A stretch of DNA of 35,220 bases from Pedobacter sp. Lineage in GTDB: Bacteria; Bacteroidota; Bacteroidia; Sphingobacteriales; Sphingobacteriaceae. Each line of letters starts with the position of its first letter. The first letter of the stretch is position 1. Position numbers and translations under genes: made by a program. Positions 6,551 through 15,390 of this stretch are shown here, one piece after another. The notes under the pieces were generated by a model. The model saw only the letters and a program-made list of their open reading frames with translations. It was not told the origin of the DNA and searched no databases. The stretch spans positions 1 through 35,220 of the forward strand of contig JACMND010000118.1 of the NCBI GenBank assembly GCA_014378705.1. The letters are read 5' to 3'.

Positions 6551-9415
6551 TTAAAACTGATAAGTTAATCCTGTTTCGAATATCGGATTTTGAGTTGGGT
6601 TTTGGCTAACAAATATAAGTTTACTACTTACTTCAAAGTTTGGTAAATAAAATCTTAGCAGGTTCATATCCGCAAGCAATTCAATACCAAATGTTCTTGG
6701 AAAAAATTGATTGTTAAAAACGTTTTCAAAATCAGCAAAAAGTCCGGCTTTTAAACGTTTAACATAAGCAAGTGGGCCGATTTCCAGATCTGGATAAAAC
6801 AAAGGAAAGCGGTAATCAAATAGAAGTGTGTTTTGAAGCTCCCCGGCCGGATTCAATTGATAATATCCGCTGACTACAGGAATTTCGGTTACTAAATTGA
6901 AATCCCCACTTCGGCTTTGTACATTAAAACTCGTTTGAAAAGAATGGTTTGTTAAAACTCCTGGCGTATAAAACAGGCTTCTGATAGTTATCAATTCCCC
7001 CTTCTGCTTAAAATTTAAGGGAAGGTGTTCGTATGAAACAGTAAGGTTCTGGCCCCAGGGAGGAGCCAAATCGCGGGCACTACGTAAGGTGTTGTGATTA
7101 AAATATATCTGATATTTTATGGGAAACAGAAGTTTGGAAGAAAATTTAGAAGGCGTATTTTGAATACTATATCGGGAGGTATAGCTTGTAGACACATTTA
7201 AACCTACCCTGTAAATCTGATTGAGTTTATTCATTAAAAACGGAACCCGCATCGAAAACTCAGTTACATTTTCACGCCAGCTAACCGGGGTAATTACAGC
7301 GTTGCCTGATACTGTACTTTTAAAATAACTTAATCTAGCCCGATTAATAAACTTTATATCTAGTAAAGGATAGAATTTTTTGTAAGTAAAACCAGACAGG
7401 TATTCGCTTTTATGAAGCCCGGTATTGTATTGATAGCCCGCATAGAGATTAAGGGTGTTTAATTTGTTATTTGATTTGAGCTGTAACCCTATAGTAGGGT
7501 TATTGTTTATATCTGAGTTATCTGTAATGGGGGATAAGCTATGAAAATAAAACAGATTTTTAATTTCAGTATAAGGTTGGCTTTTAAAATTCCTACCCGG
7601 AACGCTGTCAAAAACATTTTTCATCCCCTCCTGAATTGCCAATGGTTCGGCAAAATTTATGAAAGTGTTTTTTAACTTACTAATTTCAGTTCCGGCTGTA
7701 TCTTCATAATGTATACTTGAAATATCGTAACCAGAAACCTGATAATTATTAAAGAAAATTCTTGCAGAGGCCGAATCGTAAATCGGGTTAAATGCACCGT
7801 ATTGGGCTGAAGTAAGTTGATATATTTTTTTTCCTGCTGGATTAAAACGGTAAACATTATCAATTCCGTTAAAATGAGCCTTAAAAATAATCTGTTCACC
7901 CGCATAAGAAGGTTTGGAAAATTGCTGCTTTTGAAATGGTAATACCTGATTAATTTTTGAAGTTTGCCTTGTGATTTCCATAATGCTTTCACCATCTGAG
8001 GTTACAGCAACATAAATGAGTTTTGTTCCGTTTTGGTTAAAAGCTGGAATCTGTATCATAAAATTTTGATCGTTGGCATATTCTTTTAGTTGTTCACCTG
8101 TTTCCGGATCAATCTCTACCAAAGAAATATTGTTTGATTCTGTGATTTTTACAGCAACTATGGTCTTCCCGTCAGGTGACAATGCCGGAGAAAAAAGCCG
8201 GCTTTTATGGGTTAGTTGCTTAAAAGATCTGCTATTTAAATTAAAAATATTAATAACATTGTAAGACCTCTTATGATACCGCTTATCGAATCGGAATTCA
8301 TCCCACACAATTTTTCCTGAAGAATAACTAAAATTCGGAGTTTCCTGATAACCGATCTTTAAAATTAGTTTTTCGTTTCCACTTTTATCAACTAGATAAA
8401 AAGCAGGTGCTTTTGAATAACCGTTTTTTAATACCAATATGTTATTTAAACTTACCGGCGAAGGCAGCATGTAATCAATAGGAACAGCTGAGTTCCTTTT
8501 ATTTATGGATATATACGGAATTGTTACAGCTTGCGCTGATTGATCCTGCCATAATTTTTTTAACTCAGCTACAGTTTCATTATGTAGTTTTCGGGATGAT
8601 AAACCGGTGAATTTTTTTAGTGCGGTGCTAAAGCTGTAAGGTCGGATGGGGTTCTTAGCAATCCCTGAAATAAGGGTGTCTACAATAAATTTCCCATAAT
8701 CCCGTCGTAATTTACTTGTCATGAAGTAGCCAAGCTGGTAATACCCGGGAGTGCGATCTTTAACAGAGCCAAAATAGTTTTTAGAATAACGATATGTCCG
8801 GCCACTTAAGGTATTGGCCCTGAAAAAAAGTTCCCATGAAGGAAGCCTTCCCCTGCCTGCTTTTGTAAGGGAAGTTTCTATTCCTACAGCATCTCCTTCA
8901 TAAAACCAGGGTGGGAGGGTAACCCCAAATATCGCCAAAGCAAGCTCTTCAAAAAATGGTGCTGACAAATTTCCGGTTAACTTATCGAATTGTACGACAT
9001 GCCTAAGTTCATGGACTGCTAAACTATTCAGCCAATCCTGGTAGTCAAATTCCTGAGAAGGTGTAGTAAAAAACTCAGCCCGTCGTGGAGCAAGCTGTAC
9101 AAATCCATTAGAAGTTGTTCCCTGGTTTTGCAGGATTATAGAAATCTTTTTCGGGGTCGTATTTAAACTTGAAGCAACCTGAGGTATTATAAAATCCAAT
9201 GTATTAGCCATCCTTATCGCTTCTCTTTTAAGAGTAGCCGGAAAGATTATTTGAAACTGTTTTGTATTAATCTGTCTCCATTTAACACTTGGCGGATTCT
9301 GGGCTTCATCAAATACCTGGCCTTTAAGTAAACTTGAAGTTATTATAAAGTATATTAATACTAAAAAACTGATTAACAGTGATTTACATACTTTTAAAAT
9401 AATATTTTTAAACAA
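6551..9415 (-). CDS. Outer-membrane zincin-like / TolB-like propeller / beta-barrel protein
   Basis: A 954-aa protein with three apparent parts. An N-terminal signal peptide (about 1-33) is followed by a peptidase-MA-like domain with the zinc motif HELRH (H135, E136, H139) and a downstream PPWFYEGDA supplying a candidate third ligand, Glu173, as in gluzincins. Residues about 330-565 hold TolB/PD40-like propeller repeats (e.g. FSPALSPDGKTIVAV). Residues about 630-954 alternate like beta strands and end in ...GLTYQF, a typical barrel-assembly terminus. The likely location is the outer membrane, with the protease/propeller in the periplasm or on the surface. The start is TTG at 9413-9415: an in-frame stop lies two codons upstream and no ATG occurs before residue 69. 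It is coupled to the lapA-like gene. The substrate is unknown. Confidence 0.8.
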   Translation of the reverse strand: MFKNIILKVCKSLLISFLVLIYFIITSSLLKGQVFDEAQNPPSVKWRQINTKQFQIIFPATLKREAIRMANTLDFIIPQVASSLNTTPKKISIILQNQGTTSNGFVQLAPRRAEFFTTPSQEFDYQDWLNSLAVHELRHVVQFDKLTGNLSAPFFEELALAIFGVTLPPWFYEGDAVGIETSLTKAGRGRLPSWELFFRANTLSGRTYRYSKNYFGSVKDRTPGYYQLGYFMTSKLRRDYGKFIVDTLISGIAKNPIRPYSFSTALKKFTGLSSRKLHNETVAELKKLWQDQSAQAVTIPYISINKRNSAVPIDYMLPSPVSLNNILVLKNGYSKAPAFYLVDKSGNEKLILKIGYQETPNFSYSSGKIVWDEFRFDKRYHKRSYNVINIFNLNSRSFKQLTHKSRLFSPALSPDGKTIVAVKITESNNISLVEIDPETGEQLKEYANDQNFMIQIPAFNQNGTKLIYVAVTSDGESIMEITRQTSKINQVLPFQKQQFSKPSYAGEQIIFKAHFNGIDNVYRFNPAGKKIYQLTSAQYGAFNPIYDSASARIFFNNYQVSGYDISSIHYEDTAGTEISKLKNTFINFAEPLAIQEGMKNVFDSVPGRNFKSQPYTEIKNLFYFHSLSPITDNSDINNNPTIGLQLKSNNKLNTLNLYAGYQYNTGLHKSEYLSGFTYKKFYPLLDIKFINRARLSYFKSTVSGNAVITPVSWRENVTEFSMRVPFLMNKLNQIYRVGLNVSTSYTSRYSIQNTPSKFSSKLLFPIKYQIYFNHNTLRSARDLAPPWGQNLTVSYEHLPLNFKQKGELITIRSLFYTPGVLTNHSFQTSFNVQSRSGDFNLVTEIPVVSGYYQLNPAGELQNTLLFDYRFPLFYPDLEIGPLAYVKRLKAGLFADFENVFNNQFFPRTFGIELLADMNLLRFYLPNFEVSSKLIFVSQNPTQNPIFETGLTYQF

Positions 9416-9748
9416 CTGCTAAGATTTTTAGTTTATCAAAATTGGTATCGTATTTTTATACTATTAATGAACATGAGATAAATTCAATATAACACTGATT
9501 TATAGCATTTTATAAATGTTATATTTTTTACAAAGCTCCTCTTTTATGGTTTTTTTTTGAGTAAATATCTTCAGTTTCATTGATTAACCAATTTTTAAAA
9601 ACCCATTAATTTTAATATTATAACTTTCATTATTGTCTTATTTTTTTGCCAGAGAAAAATACTTAAAAATAAATTTAACATCGCTAAAAAAATTGAGACT
9701 CACTGCTAAAACTATAGAGATTAATCCCATTTGTGTTTAAGCAAGGTG
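9416..9748. other. 333-bp very AT-rich spacer, no gene seen
   Basis: This stretch between the EamA transporter gene and the zincin-barrel gene has no credible reading frame. It contains a weak stem, TATAGCATTT at 9501-9510 with AAATGTTATA at 9514-9523. A near-match to the -7 consensus (CAATTTTG on the minus strand) lies about 25 bp upstream of the TTG start of the zincin-barrel gene. It probably carries that gene's promoter, but no element is certain. Confidence 0.5.
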
Positions 9749-10675
9749 CTATACAATCGGTATTTGTTTGTTTAGTTTTTGATGTTGAATTCTGTTTTTG
9801 ATAAACGGATATAAAAAAATGGCTATGAGAATAATGAAGCACCCCGCATAAAATCCGATAGTCATTTGTTCTTTTTTTCCTAGAAAAAGAAAGGCGAGAA
9901 GAATTCCGTAAACCGGTTCTAAATTAGTTATTAAAGCTACCCTGAAGGCGGTAAGTTCTTTCATCACAGAAACACCCGCAACATAGGCAACCGAAGTACA
10001 GATTGTACCGAGAATTAATAAATAGGCAAGGTCTGAAAAATTAAGTTTCATTTCCTCTGTAAATTCACCCTTTAAAACCATTAACAAAGAAATCCAAAAC
10101 CAGGCGCCTATTAATTCATAAAAGCTTATTACCGTTGCCGATCTATTTTTAACCTGTTTGGAATTTATGATAGAGAATAAGCTGGCACATAAAGCGCTTA
10201 ACAATCCACAAATGATCCCAAAAGTATATTGAGATTCAAATTTAAATATTAAATATATGCCGGTAATGATTAGAAAACCGATAATAATTTCGAGCTTGGA
10301 TATTTTTTTATTACTTAAGATCGGTTCAAGGATAGCTGTAAATAACGTTAAAGAAGAAAGGCAGACTAATGCTACAGAGACTGTGGAAGACTTAATTGAT
10401 TGAAAAAATAATATCCAGTGTGCTCCTACAACGGCACCAGTAAAAAATAATTTAATTAATGTTATACGGCTTACTTTAAAGGATTTTTTACTGAATATAA
10501 AATACAGGTAAAGAGTAATAAATGCTATTAAAACACGATACCAAACCAAATGAGTAGCAGAAACAGATATGAGTGCCCCAATTATTCCTGTAAATCCCCA
10601 TATTAATACGGTAATGTGCAAAACTGCCAGATTTCTATTTTCGGCTGTGTTTCTTAAATAAGATTTCAACATCAT
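9749..10675 (-). CDS. EamA/DMT-family transporter
   Basis: A 308-aa integral membrane protein with about ten hydrophobic segments in two EamA halves. The first includes LHITVLIWGFTGIIGA; the second includes a region resembling the family's conserved TNLEPVYGILLAFLFLGKK near the end. Drug/metabolite transporters of this group export small metabolites; the substrate cannot be told from sequence. The C-terminus is basic and cytosolic (IKNRIQHQKLNKQ). Its ATG follows the stop codon of the permease gene with no gap (TAAATG), so it belongs to the tgt-permease-EamA operon. Confidence 0.9.
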   Translation of the reverse strand: MMLKSYLRNTAENRNLAVLHITVLIWGFTGIIGALISVSATHLVWYRVLIAFITLYLYFIFSKKSFKVSRITLIKLFFTGAVVGAHWILFFQSIKSSTVSVALVCLSSLTLFTAILEPILSNKKISKLEIIIGFLIITGIYLIFKFESQYTFGIICGLLSALCASLFSIINSKQVKNRSATVISFYELIGAWFWISLLMVLKGEFTEEMKLNFSDLAYLLILGTICTSVAYVAGVSVMKELTAFRVALITNLEPVYGILLAFLFLGKKEQMTIGFYAGCFIILIAIFLYPFIKNRIQHQKLNKQIPIV

Positions 10676-11755
10676 TTATTTAGGGGCCTTGATTAAAAGG
10701 TAAATTCCCAAAGTTCCAAAAATAATATTTGGTATAAGCACAGCAATTAATGGGGGCAAACCGCCCTTTAAAGCAAACATGGTTGAAAATTGTATAGATA
10801 ATATATAGGCAAAACTTAAAAAGATGCCAATTCCGAGCGGCAGACCAATGCCACCCCTTACTTTTCGTGATGATAAAGAAACGCCCATTAGCGTAAGCAC
10901 AAACGCAGACAACGGATAAACAAAACGCTTATATTTTTCAAGTAAAAGATTTGCCATCACGCCGGTACCTCGGATTTCTTCTTTTTGAATCCTCTCATTT
11001 AGTTCGGCCATATTCATTGCGGAATAAAGATTATCATAAATCTCGAAATCTTTTGGCCTGAAATCCAACGTGGTGTCTTTACTGGTTCCGTAAGTCATTT
11101 TTTCTTTTAAACTATCGATGGTTCTAATGGAATAATTATAGATTGTCCACTTTAGTTTAACTGAGTCCCAGGCGATGCGGTCAGCTATTAATTTCTCTTT
11201 TAATTCATCCCCGTTAAACTTATCCATAGAAAACTTGTAACCGATACGGTTGGTATTATCAAAATTTTCAATGTACACATAACTGTTTTTATCAATCTGC
11301 ATGTGTGTATACATTTTAGAATTATCAGTTTTTGGATTTACGTATATATTTTCAAAATCAACCATTAAGCGGTTTGTCTCTGGAATAATAAAAAGATTAA
11401 AAATGAGAGTTACTAAAAATATAATTGATGATGAAATGATGTAAGGCCTTAAAAATCGTTTAAAACTTACACCACTACTTAAAATGGGTACTATTTCGGT
11501 TTGATCGGCCATCTTAGCCGTAAAAAGAATAACCGCGATAAAATTTATTAAAGGCGAAAGAAAATTGAGATAAAAGGGAATGAAACCGGCATAGTATTCA
11601 AATATTATTTTGCTTAATGGAGCGTCATGCTTTAAAAAGTCATCCAGTTTCTCTGATACATCAAAAACAACAATAATGACAGTAAAAATGCCTAGCGTAA
11701 AAATAAATGTGCCGAGATATTTTTTGATGATATACCAATCAATAATCTTAATCAT
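10676..11755 (-). CDS. LptF/LptG-type permease (YjgP/YjgQ family)
   Basis: A 359-aa inner-membrane protein of the LPS export ABC system (LptB2FG) that extracts lipopolysaccharide for the periplasmic Lpt bridge. It begins IIDWYIIKKYLGTFIFTLG, the family's coupling-helix start. It has three N-terminal TM segments (to about residue 120), a periplasmic beta-jellyroll-like region (about 125-260), and three C-terminal TMs containing LMGVSLSSRKVRGGIGLPLG, the conserved signature. LptF and LptG cannot be separated with confidence; the second subunit and LptB are not in this window. The ATG overlaps the tgt stop by one base (TAATG), so translation is coupled. Confidence 0.9.
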   Translation of the reverse strand: MIKIIDWYIIKKYLGTFIFTLGIFTVIIVVFDVSEKLDDFLKHDAPLSKIIFEYYAGFIPFYLNFLSPLINFIAVILFTAKMADQTEIVPILSSGVSFKRFLRPYIISSSIIFLVTLIFNLFIIPETNRLMVDFENIYVNPKTDNSKMYTHMQIDKNSYVYIENFDNTNRIGYKFSMDKFNGDELKEKLIADRIAWDSVKLKWTIYNYSIRTIDSLKEKMTYGTSKDTTLDFRPKDFEIYDNLYSAMNMAELNERIQKEEIRGTGVMANLLLEKYKRFVYPLSAFVLTLMGVSLSSRKVRGGIGLPLGIGIFLSFAYILSIQFSTMFALKGGLPPLIAVLIPNIIFGTLGIYLLIKAPK

Positions 11756-12885
11756 TATAAACGTTGTGCTAAACGACTAATCATTGTGTTTTTCCAGGCG
11801 TAAAACTCACCGCTAATTATTTTTTGACGTGCTTCATTTACCAGCCACATATAAAAATGGAGATTATGAAGTGTAGCAATTTGTGCCCCCAAAATTTCTT
11901 TTGAATGTACCAAATGTCTAAGGTAGGCTTTAGAATAGTTTGTATCGGCAAAAAGATCGCTGTCTTCTTCAATGGCCGAAAAATCATCTTTCCATTTATC
12001 GTTCCGGATGTTTATTACTCCATTTTTGGTGAAAAGCATTCCGTTACGTGCGTTTCGGGTTGGCATCACACAATCAAACATATCTATTCCTAAGGCAATG
12101 TTTTCGAGAATATTGACAGGTGTGCCGACGCCCATTAAATAACGCGGTTTGTTTTCAGGAAGAATTTCACAGACAACTTCTGTCATTGCGTACATTTCTT
12201 CAGCCGGTTCACCCACAGATAATCCACCAATCGCATTTCCATCCCGCTCATAAGACGCAATTATTTCGGCAGATTGCTTTCGCAGATCTTTGTAAATAGA
12301 ACCCTGAACAATAGGAAACATGGTTTGTGAGTGGCTGTAAAGTGGCTGTGTGCTATCAAACTGATTGCAGCATCGTTTAAGCCAGCGGTGCGTTAAATCG
12401 ATCGACCGCTTTGCATAACCGTATTCGCAGGGATATGGGGTACATTCATCAAAGGCCATAATTATATCCGCACCTATAACCCGTTGCGTGTCCATTACAT
12501 TCTCAGGTGTAAATAAATGTTTAGAGCCGTTAATATGAGATCGGAACGTTACACCATCTTCCCTGATTTTTCTTACATCAGATAAAGAATAAACCTGATA
12601 ACCGCCGCTATCTGTTAATATAGGTTTATCCCAGCCTATAAAATTATGCAAACCACCTGCCGCATGAATAATTTCTAGTCCCGGGCGCATAAATAAATGA
12701 TAGGTGTTCCCCAGGATAATCCTGGCTTTTATATCTTCAGCTAATTCTCTTTGATGAACAGCCTTAACGGTTCCGGCAGTACCAACCGGCATAAAAACAG
12801 GTGTTTGGATAACCCCGTGGTCTGTGTTAATTTCTCCGGCACGAGCGTTAGTATGGAGGTCTTTGGCTGTTAGTTTAAATTTCAT
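11755..12885 (-). CDS. tgt: tRNA-guanine transglycosylase lacking the zinc cysteines
   Basis: Exchanges G34 of GUN-anticodon tRNAs for preQ1, leading to queuosine. The 376-aa TIM-barrel enzyme has Asp92 in LTDSGGYQV (general base position), GGLSVGEP, and the nucleophile Asp271 in DMFDCVMPTRNARNG. In most bacterial enzymes a CxCxxC plus His binds structural zinc. Here the aligned residues 309-314 are SDLFAD, so all three Cys are replaced (S309, L311, D314), while the His (H340 in TLHNLHFY) remains. I believe this is shared by many Bacteroidota Tgt proteins, so it is probably a clade feature rather than decay. It is the first gene of a minus-strand operon with an Lpt permease and an EamA transporter. 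Confidence 0.95.
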   Translation of the reverse strand: MKFKLTAKDLHTNARAGEINTDHGVIQTPVFMPVGTAGTVKAVHQRELAEDIKARIILGNTYHLFMRPGLEIIHAAGGLHNFIGWDKPILTDSGGYQVYSLSDVRKIREDGVTFRSHINGSKHLFTPENVMDTQRVIGADIIMAFDECTPYPCEYGYAKRSIDLTHRWLKRCCNQFDSTQPLYSHSQTMFPIVQGSIYKDLRKQSAEIIASYERDGNAIGGLSVGEPAEEMYAMTEVVCEILPENKPRYLMGVGTPVNILENIALGIDMFDCVMPTRNARNGMLFTKNGVINIRNDKWKDDFSAIEEDSDLFADTNYSKAYLRHLVHSKEILGAQIATLHNLHFYMWLVNEARQKIISGEFYAWKNTMISRLAQRL

Positions 12886-12909
12886 TAAAAATAGTAATCA
12901 CGAAATGCT

Positions 12910-12917
12910 CAAAAGTA
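12910..12917 (-). promoter_or_regulatory. Candidate -7 element of the tgt promoter
   Basis: Minus-strand TACTTTTG fits TAnnTTTG exactly and would give a leader of about 18 nt before the tgt ATG. No clear TTG -33 partner is present. A 20-bp palindrome lies about 40 bp further upstream. Confidence 0.4.
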
Positions 12918-12956
12918 AGAAATTACCTTGTCTTGGGGGAGATCTTCTAAAGAGCG

Positions 12957-12976
12957 ATAATTCTTGCAAGAATTAT
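12957..12976. promoter_or_regulatory. 20-bp perfect palindrome, operator-like
   Basis: ATAATTCTTGCAAGAATTAT reads identically on both strands. It lies in the divergent spacer between tgt and the glycosyltransferase-sigma-rsmG-dprA operon, 44 bp before the first plus-strand start. No T-run follows on either strand, so it is not a terminator. A binding site for a dimeric regulator is the simplest reading. Confidence 0.55.
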
Positions 12977-13020
12977 TTTATTGAAATCAAAGTTATTTAA
13001 CTAAAAATTACAAATTTGCA

Positions 13021-14160
13021 TTGTATAAAATCGAATTATCATTGCAATATATTTGTATCAGTATTTTTTATTTATTTCAGATTGGATTCATAATTCAGCT
13101 CTATTACACCCTGATTATTCATCAAAAATTATCAGCATATCCAATTCGCGATAAAGTTATTACCGAAAATCAATTGCCTTTATCAGTGATAATATGTGCC
13201 CGGAATGAAGAACGGAACCTTGTAAAAAATCTACCCTTAGTTTTAGAACAGGAATATATAAATTATGAAGTAGTTGTTGTTAATGACTGCTCATCAGATG
13301 GTTCTGAGCAAGTTCTGAGGCAATTATCCCTTCAATACCCGCATCTTAAAGTGTTAACCATTGAAGAGCATAATCGATATAAACACGGCAAAAAATTTGC
13401 TGTCACACTTGGTATAAAGGCTGCCAAAAATGAATTGTTGTTATTTACCGATGCCGATTGCTGGCCTGCGGGCAAGCAATGGCTACGGATTATGTCGTCA
13501 AATTTTATTGCAGGTACACAAATTGTTCTGGGGTATTCTCCTTATCAGAAGTTAAGCGGATTTATAAATAATTTGATCCGTTTCGAAACTTTTTTTACCG
13601 CTTTAAACTATCTTTCTTTCGCCCTTTCGGGGCAGCCGTACATGGGTGTTGGCCGTAATTTGGCTTATACCAAAAGCTTATTTTTTAAGGGGAAAGGTTT
13701 TGCATCGCACATGCACATTCTTTCTGGCGATGATGATCTGTTTGTAAATCAAAACGCAACTCATTCTAACACAGTTATAGAAATACATCCGGATGCGCAG
13801 GTTTGGTCTGAACCAAAGAACAGTTTTAAAAATTACTTTAAACAGAAATTACGGCATCAGGGTGCTGGCCGGATGTATAAAAACGCACATAAGTTAACGC
13901 TTACCTTACAGGCAGGTTCAGCAATTGTGTTTTACACAGGACTTATTATCCTCATTATCTGTGATGTACAGTTATTGTTTATTTTGGGTTTGTATTTTTT
14001 TAGGTTAGTTACTCAGTTAGTTATATATTTCAAAATCTTTAAGAAGCTAAACTGTTTTGATCTATTATGGTGGTTTCCAGCTTTGGATTTCATTTATTAC
14101 TTTTATATGCTTGCTCTCAGCATTATTACAATTTTTAAGAAGAATATAGAATGGAAGTAA
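13021..14160 (+). CDS. Family 2 glycosyltransferase, membrane-anchored
   Basis: A 379-aa membrane glycosyltransferase. An N-terminal TM (about 10-31) is followed by a GT-A domain with VIICARNEERN (57-66), VVVNDCSSDGS (85-95), the DxD metal site TDADC (D144/D146), the acid/base-type SGDDDLF (about 236-241) and QKLRH (275-279), a variant of the QxxRW motif of processive enzymes. Two or three TMs close the protein. The acceptor is unknown; cell-surface polysaccharide is likely. The start is TTG at 13021: an in-frame stop lies about 39 bp upstream and no ATG occurs early in the frame. It overlaps the sigma-factor gene by 10 bp. Confidence 0.88.
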   Translation: MYKIELSLQYICISIFYLFQIGFIIQLYYTLIIHQKLSAYPIRDKVITENQLPLSVIICARNEERNLVKNLPLVLEQEYINYEVVVVNDCSSDGSEQVLRQLSLQYPHLKVLTIEEHNRYKHGKKFAVTLGIKAAKNELLLFTDADCWPAGKQWLRIMSSNFIAGTQIVLGYSPYQKLSGFINNLIRFETFFTALNYLSFALSGQPYMGVGRNLAYTKSLFFKGKGFASHMHILSGDDDLFVNQNATHSNTVIEIHPDAQVWSEPKNSFKNYFKQKLRHQGAGRMYKNAHKLTLTLQAGSAIVFYTGLIILIICDVQLLFILGLYFFRLVTQLVIYFKIFKKLNCFDLLWWFPALDFIYYFYMLALSIITIFKKNIEWK

Positions 14161-14765
14161 ATCCTAATTTTTCCGCTAATGCGAAGAATGATTTTTACCT
14201 GGTAGAAAAAGCAAAAGAAGGAAATCAAAAAGCTTATGCTGATTTGATGCAGCGCTATAAAGATTCCATTCATTTTATGGCTTTAAAAATGGTAAACAAC
14301 AAGGATGACGCCATGGATCTGACAGTTGAAACATTTGCCAAAGCTTTTGAAAATCTCGAAAAATATAAACCTGATTTTGCGTTTAGTACCTGGTTATTCA
14401 GAATAGCAACAAACAATTGTATCGATTTTATCAGAAAGAAAAAGATCAGTACCATGTCAATTGATAGTATGGTAGATGATGACGGGGACGACCGCCCTTT
14501 GCAGATACGCTCTGATACTTTAAATCCGGAAGAAACAGCCATTAAAAAGCAGCAGAATGAACAGTTAAAACAGATTGTAGATAAGTTACCTTCCAGATAT
14601 AGGATTTTAATAAAATTAAGATATTTTGAAGAGTTCTCTTACGAAGAGATTGCTCAACAACTTGATTTACCACTTGGAACTGTTAAAGCACAACTTTTTA
14701 GGGCTCGCGATCTGCTTTCAAATGTTATGAACCGCAACAAAAAGAGTTCGCGTAGTGACTTCTGA
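14151..14765 (+). CDS. ECF-type sigma-70 family RNA polymerase sigma factor
   Basis: A 204-aa extracytoplasmic-function sigma factor. Region 2 spans about 15-105, with DAMDLTVETFAKAFENL and FSTWLFRIATNNCIDFIRKK. An acidic linker (MVDDDGDDRP) follows, then region 4, with LPSRYRILIKLRYFEEFSYEEIAQQL and LGTVKAQLFRARDLL, the DNA-recognition helix. No anti-sigma gene is adjacent, unlike most ECF loci. It is instead embedded between a glycosyltransferase (10-bp overlap) and rsmG (11-bp overlap), pointing to constitutive co-expression with them. I recall this sigma group as broadly conserved in Bacteroidota, but its regulon is not evident here. Confidence 0.92.
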   Translation: MEVNPNFSANAKNDFYLVEKAKEGNQKAYADLMQRYKDSIHFMALKMVNNKDDAMDLTVETFAKAFENLEKYKPDFAFSTWLFRIATNNCIDFIRKKKISTMSIDSMVDDDGDDRPLQIRSDTLNPEETAIKKQQNEQLKQIVDKLPSRYRILIKLRYFEEFSYEEIAQQLDLPLGTVKAQLFRARDLLSNVMNRNKKSSRSDF

Positions 14766-15387
14766 CCTTATCTCAGACTATTTTCCCAATGTTTCAAGTA
14801 TCCAAAAAGATCAATTTAACCAATTGGGCGAACTTTACAGATACTGGAACGCTCAGATTAACATTATCTCAAGAAAAGACATTGATATGCTTTACTTGCA
14901 CCACATTCTGCATTCTTTAGCTATAGCCAAAGTGATATCCTTTTTACCGGGTGAAACTGTTTTAGACGTAGGTACCGGTGGTGGTTTACCCGGAATTCCT
15001 TTAGCTATTCTTTTTCCTGAAACTACATTCCACCTGGTTGACTCGATCGGAAAAAAAATTAAAGTTGTCCGGGAGATCACTACAAGTTTAAGCCTAAAAA
15101 ACACAACCGCTACTCATAATCGTGCCGATCAAGTTGACGAACATTTTGATTTTGTTGTTTCCAGGGCTGTAACTCAACTTAAGGATTTTTATCCCTGGGT
15201 TAGCGGTAAATTTAACAGGCATTCCAAAAACCTGCTCAAAAATGGTGTTCTATATTTGAAGGGTGGAGATTTAACTGAAGAAATTGCGGGATCGGGCTTA
15301 AAAAATGTCCATTGTTTCCCGGTAAATGATTATTTTACTGAGGAATTTTTCAATCAAAAATTTATCCTTTACTTCTCAGCACAATAA
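14755..15387 (+). CDS. rsmG: 16S rRNA (guanine527-N7)-methyltransferase
   Basis: Methylates G527 (E. coli numbering) in the 530 loop of 16S rRNA, using SAM. The 210-aa length fits the family. Signatures are YWNAQINIISRKDI near the N-terminus, the SAM-binding loop VLDVGTGGGLPGIPLAI, HLVDSIGKKIKVV and VVSRAVTQL. The start is GTG at 14755, inside the 3' end of the sigma-factor gene in another frame, so translation is coupled by overlap. dprA follows after three bases. Loss of RsmG confers low-level streptomycin resistance in other bacteria. Confidence 0.95.
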   Translation: MTSDLISDYFPNVSSIQKDQFNQLGELYRYWNAQINIISRKDIDMLYLHHILHSLAIAKVISFLPGETVLDVGTGGGLPGIPLAILFPETTFHLVDSIGKKIKVVREITTSLSLKNTTATHNRADQVDEHFDFVVSRAVTQLKDFYPWVSGKFNRHSKNLLKNGVLYLKGGDLTEEIAGSGLKNVHCFPVNDYFTEEFFNQKFILYFSAQ

Positions 15388-15390
15388 AAT

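Noticed and set aside
7672-7995. 107-codon open frame within the zincin-barrel gene
   Set aside because: Same strand but a different frame inside a continuous long gene; no domain and no start context of its own.
9501-9523. AT-rich hairpin considered as a terminator
   Set aside because: It has a T-run only on the plus strand, where no gene lies upstream, and the stem is almost all A-T.
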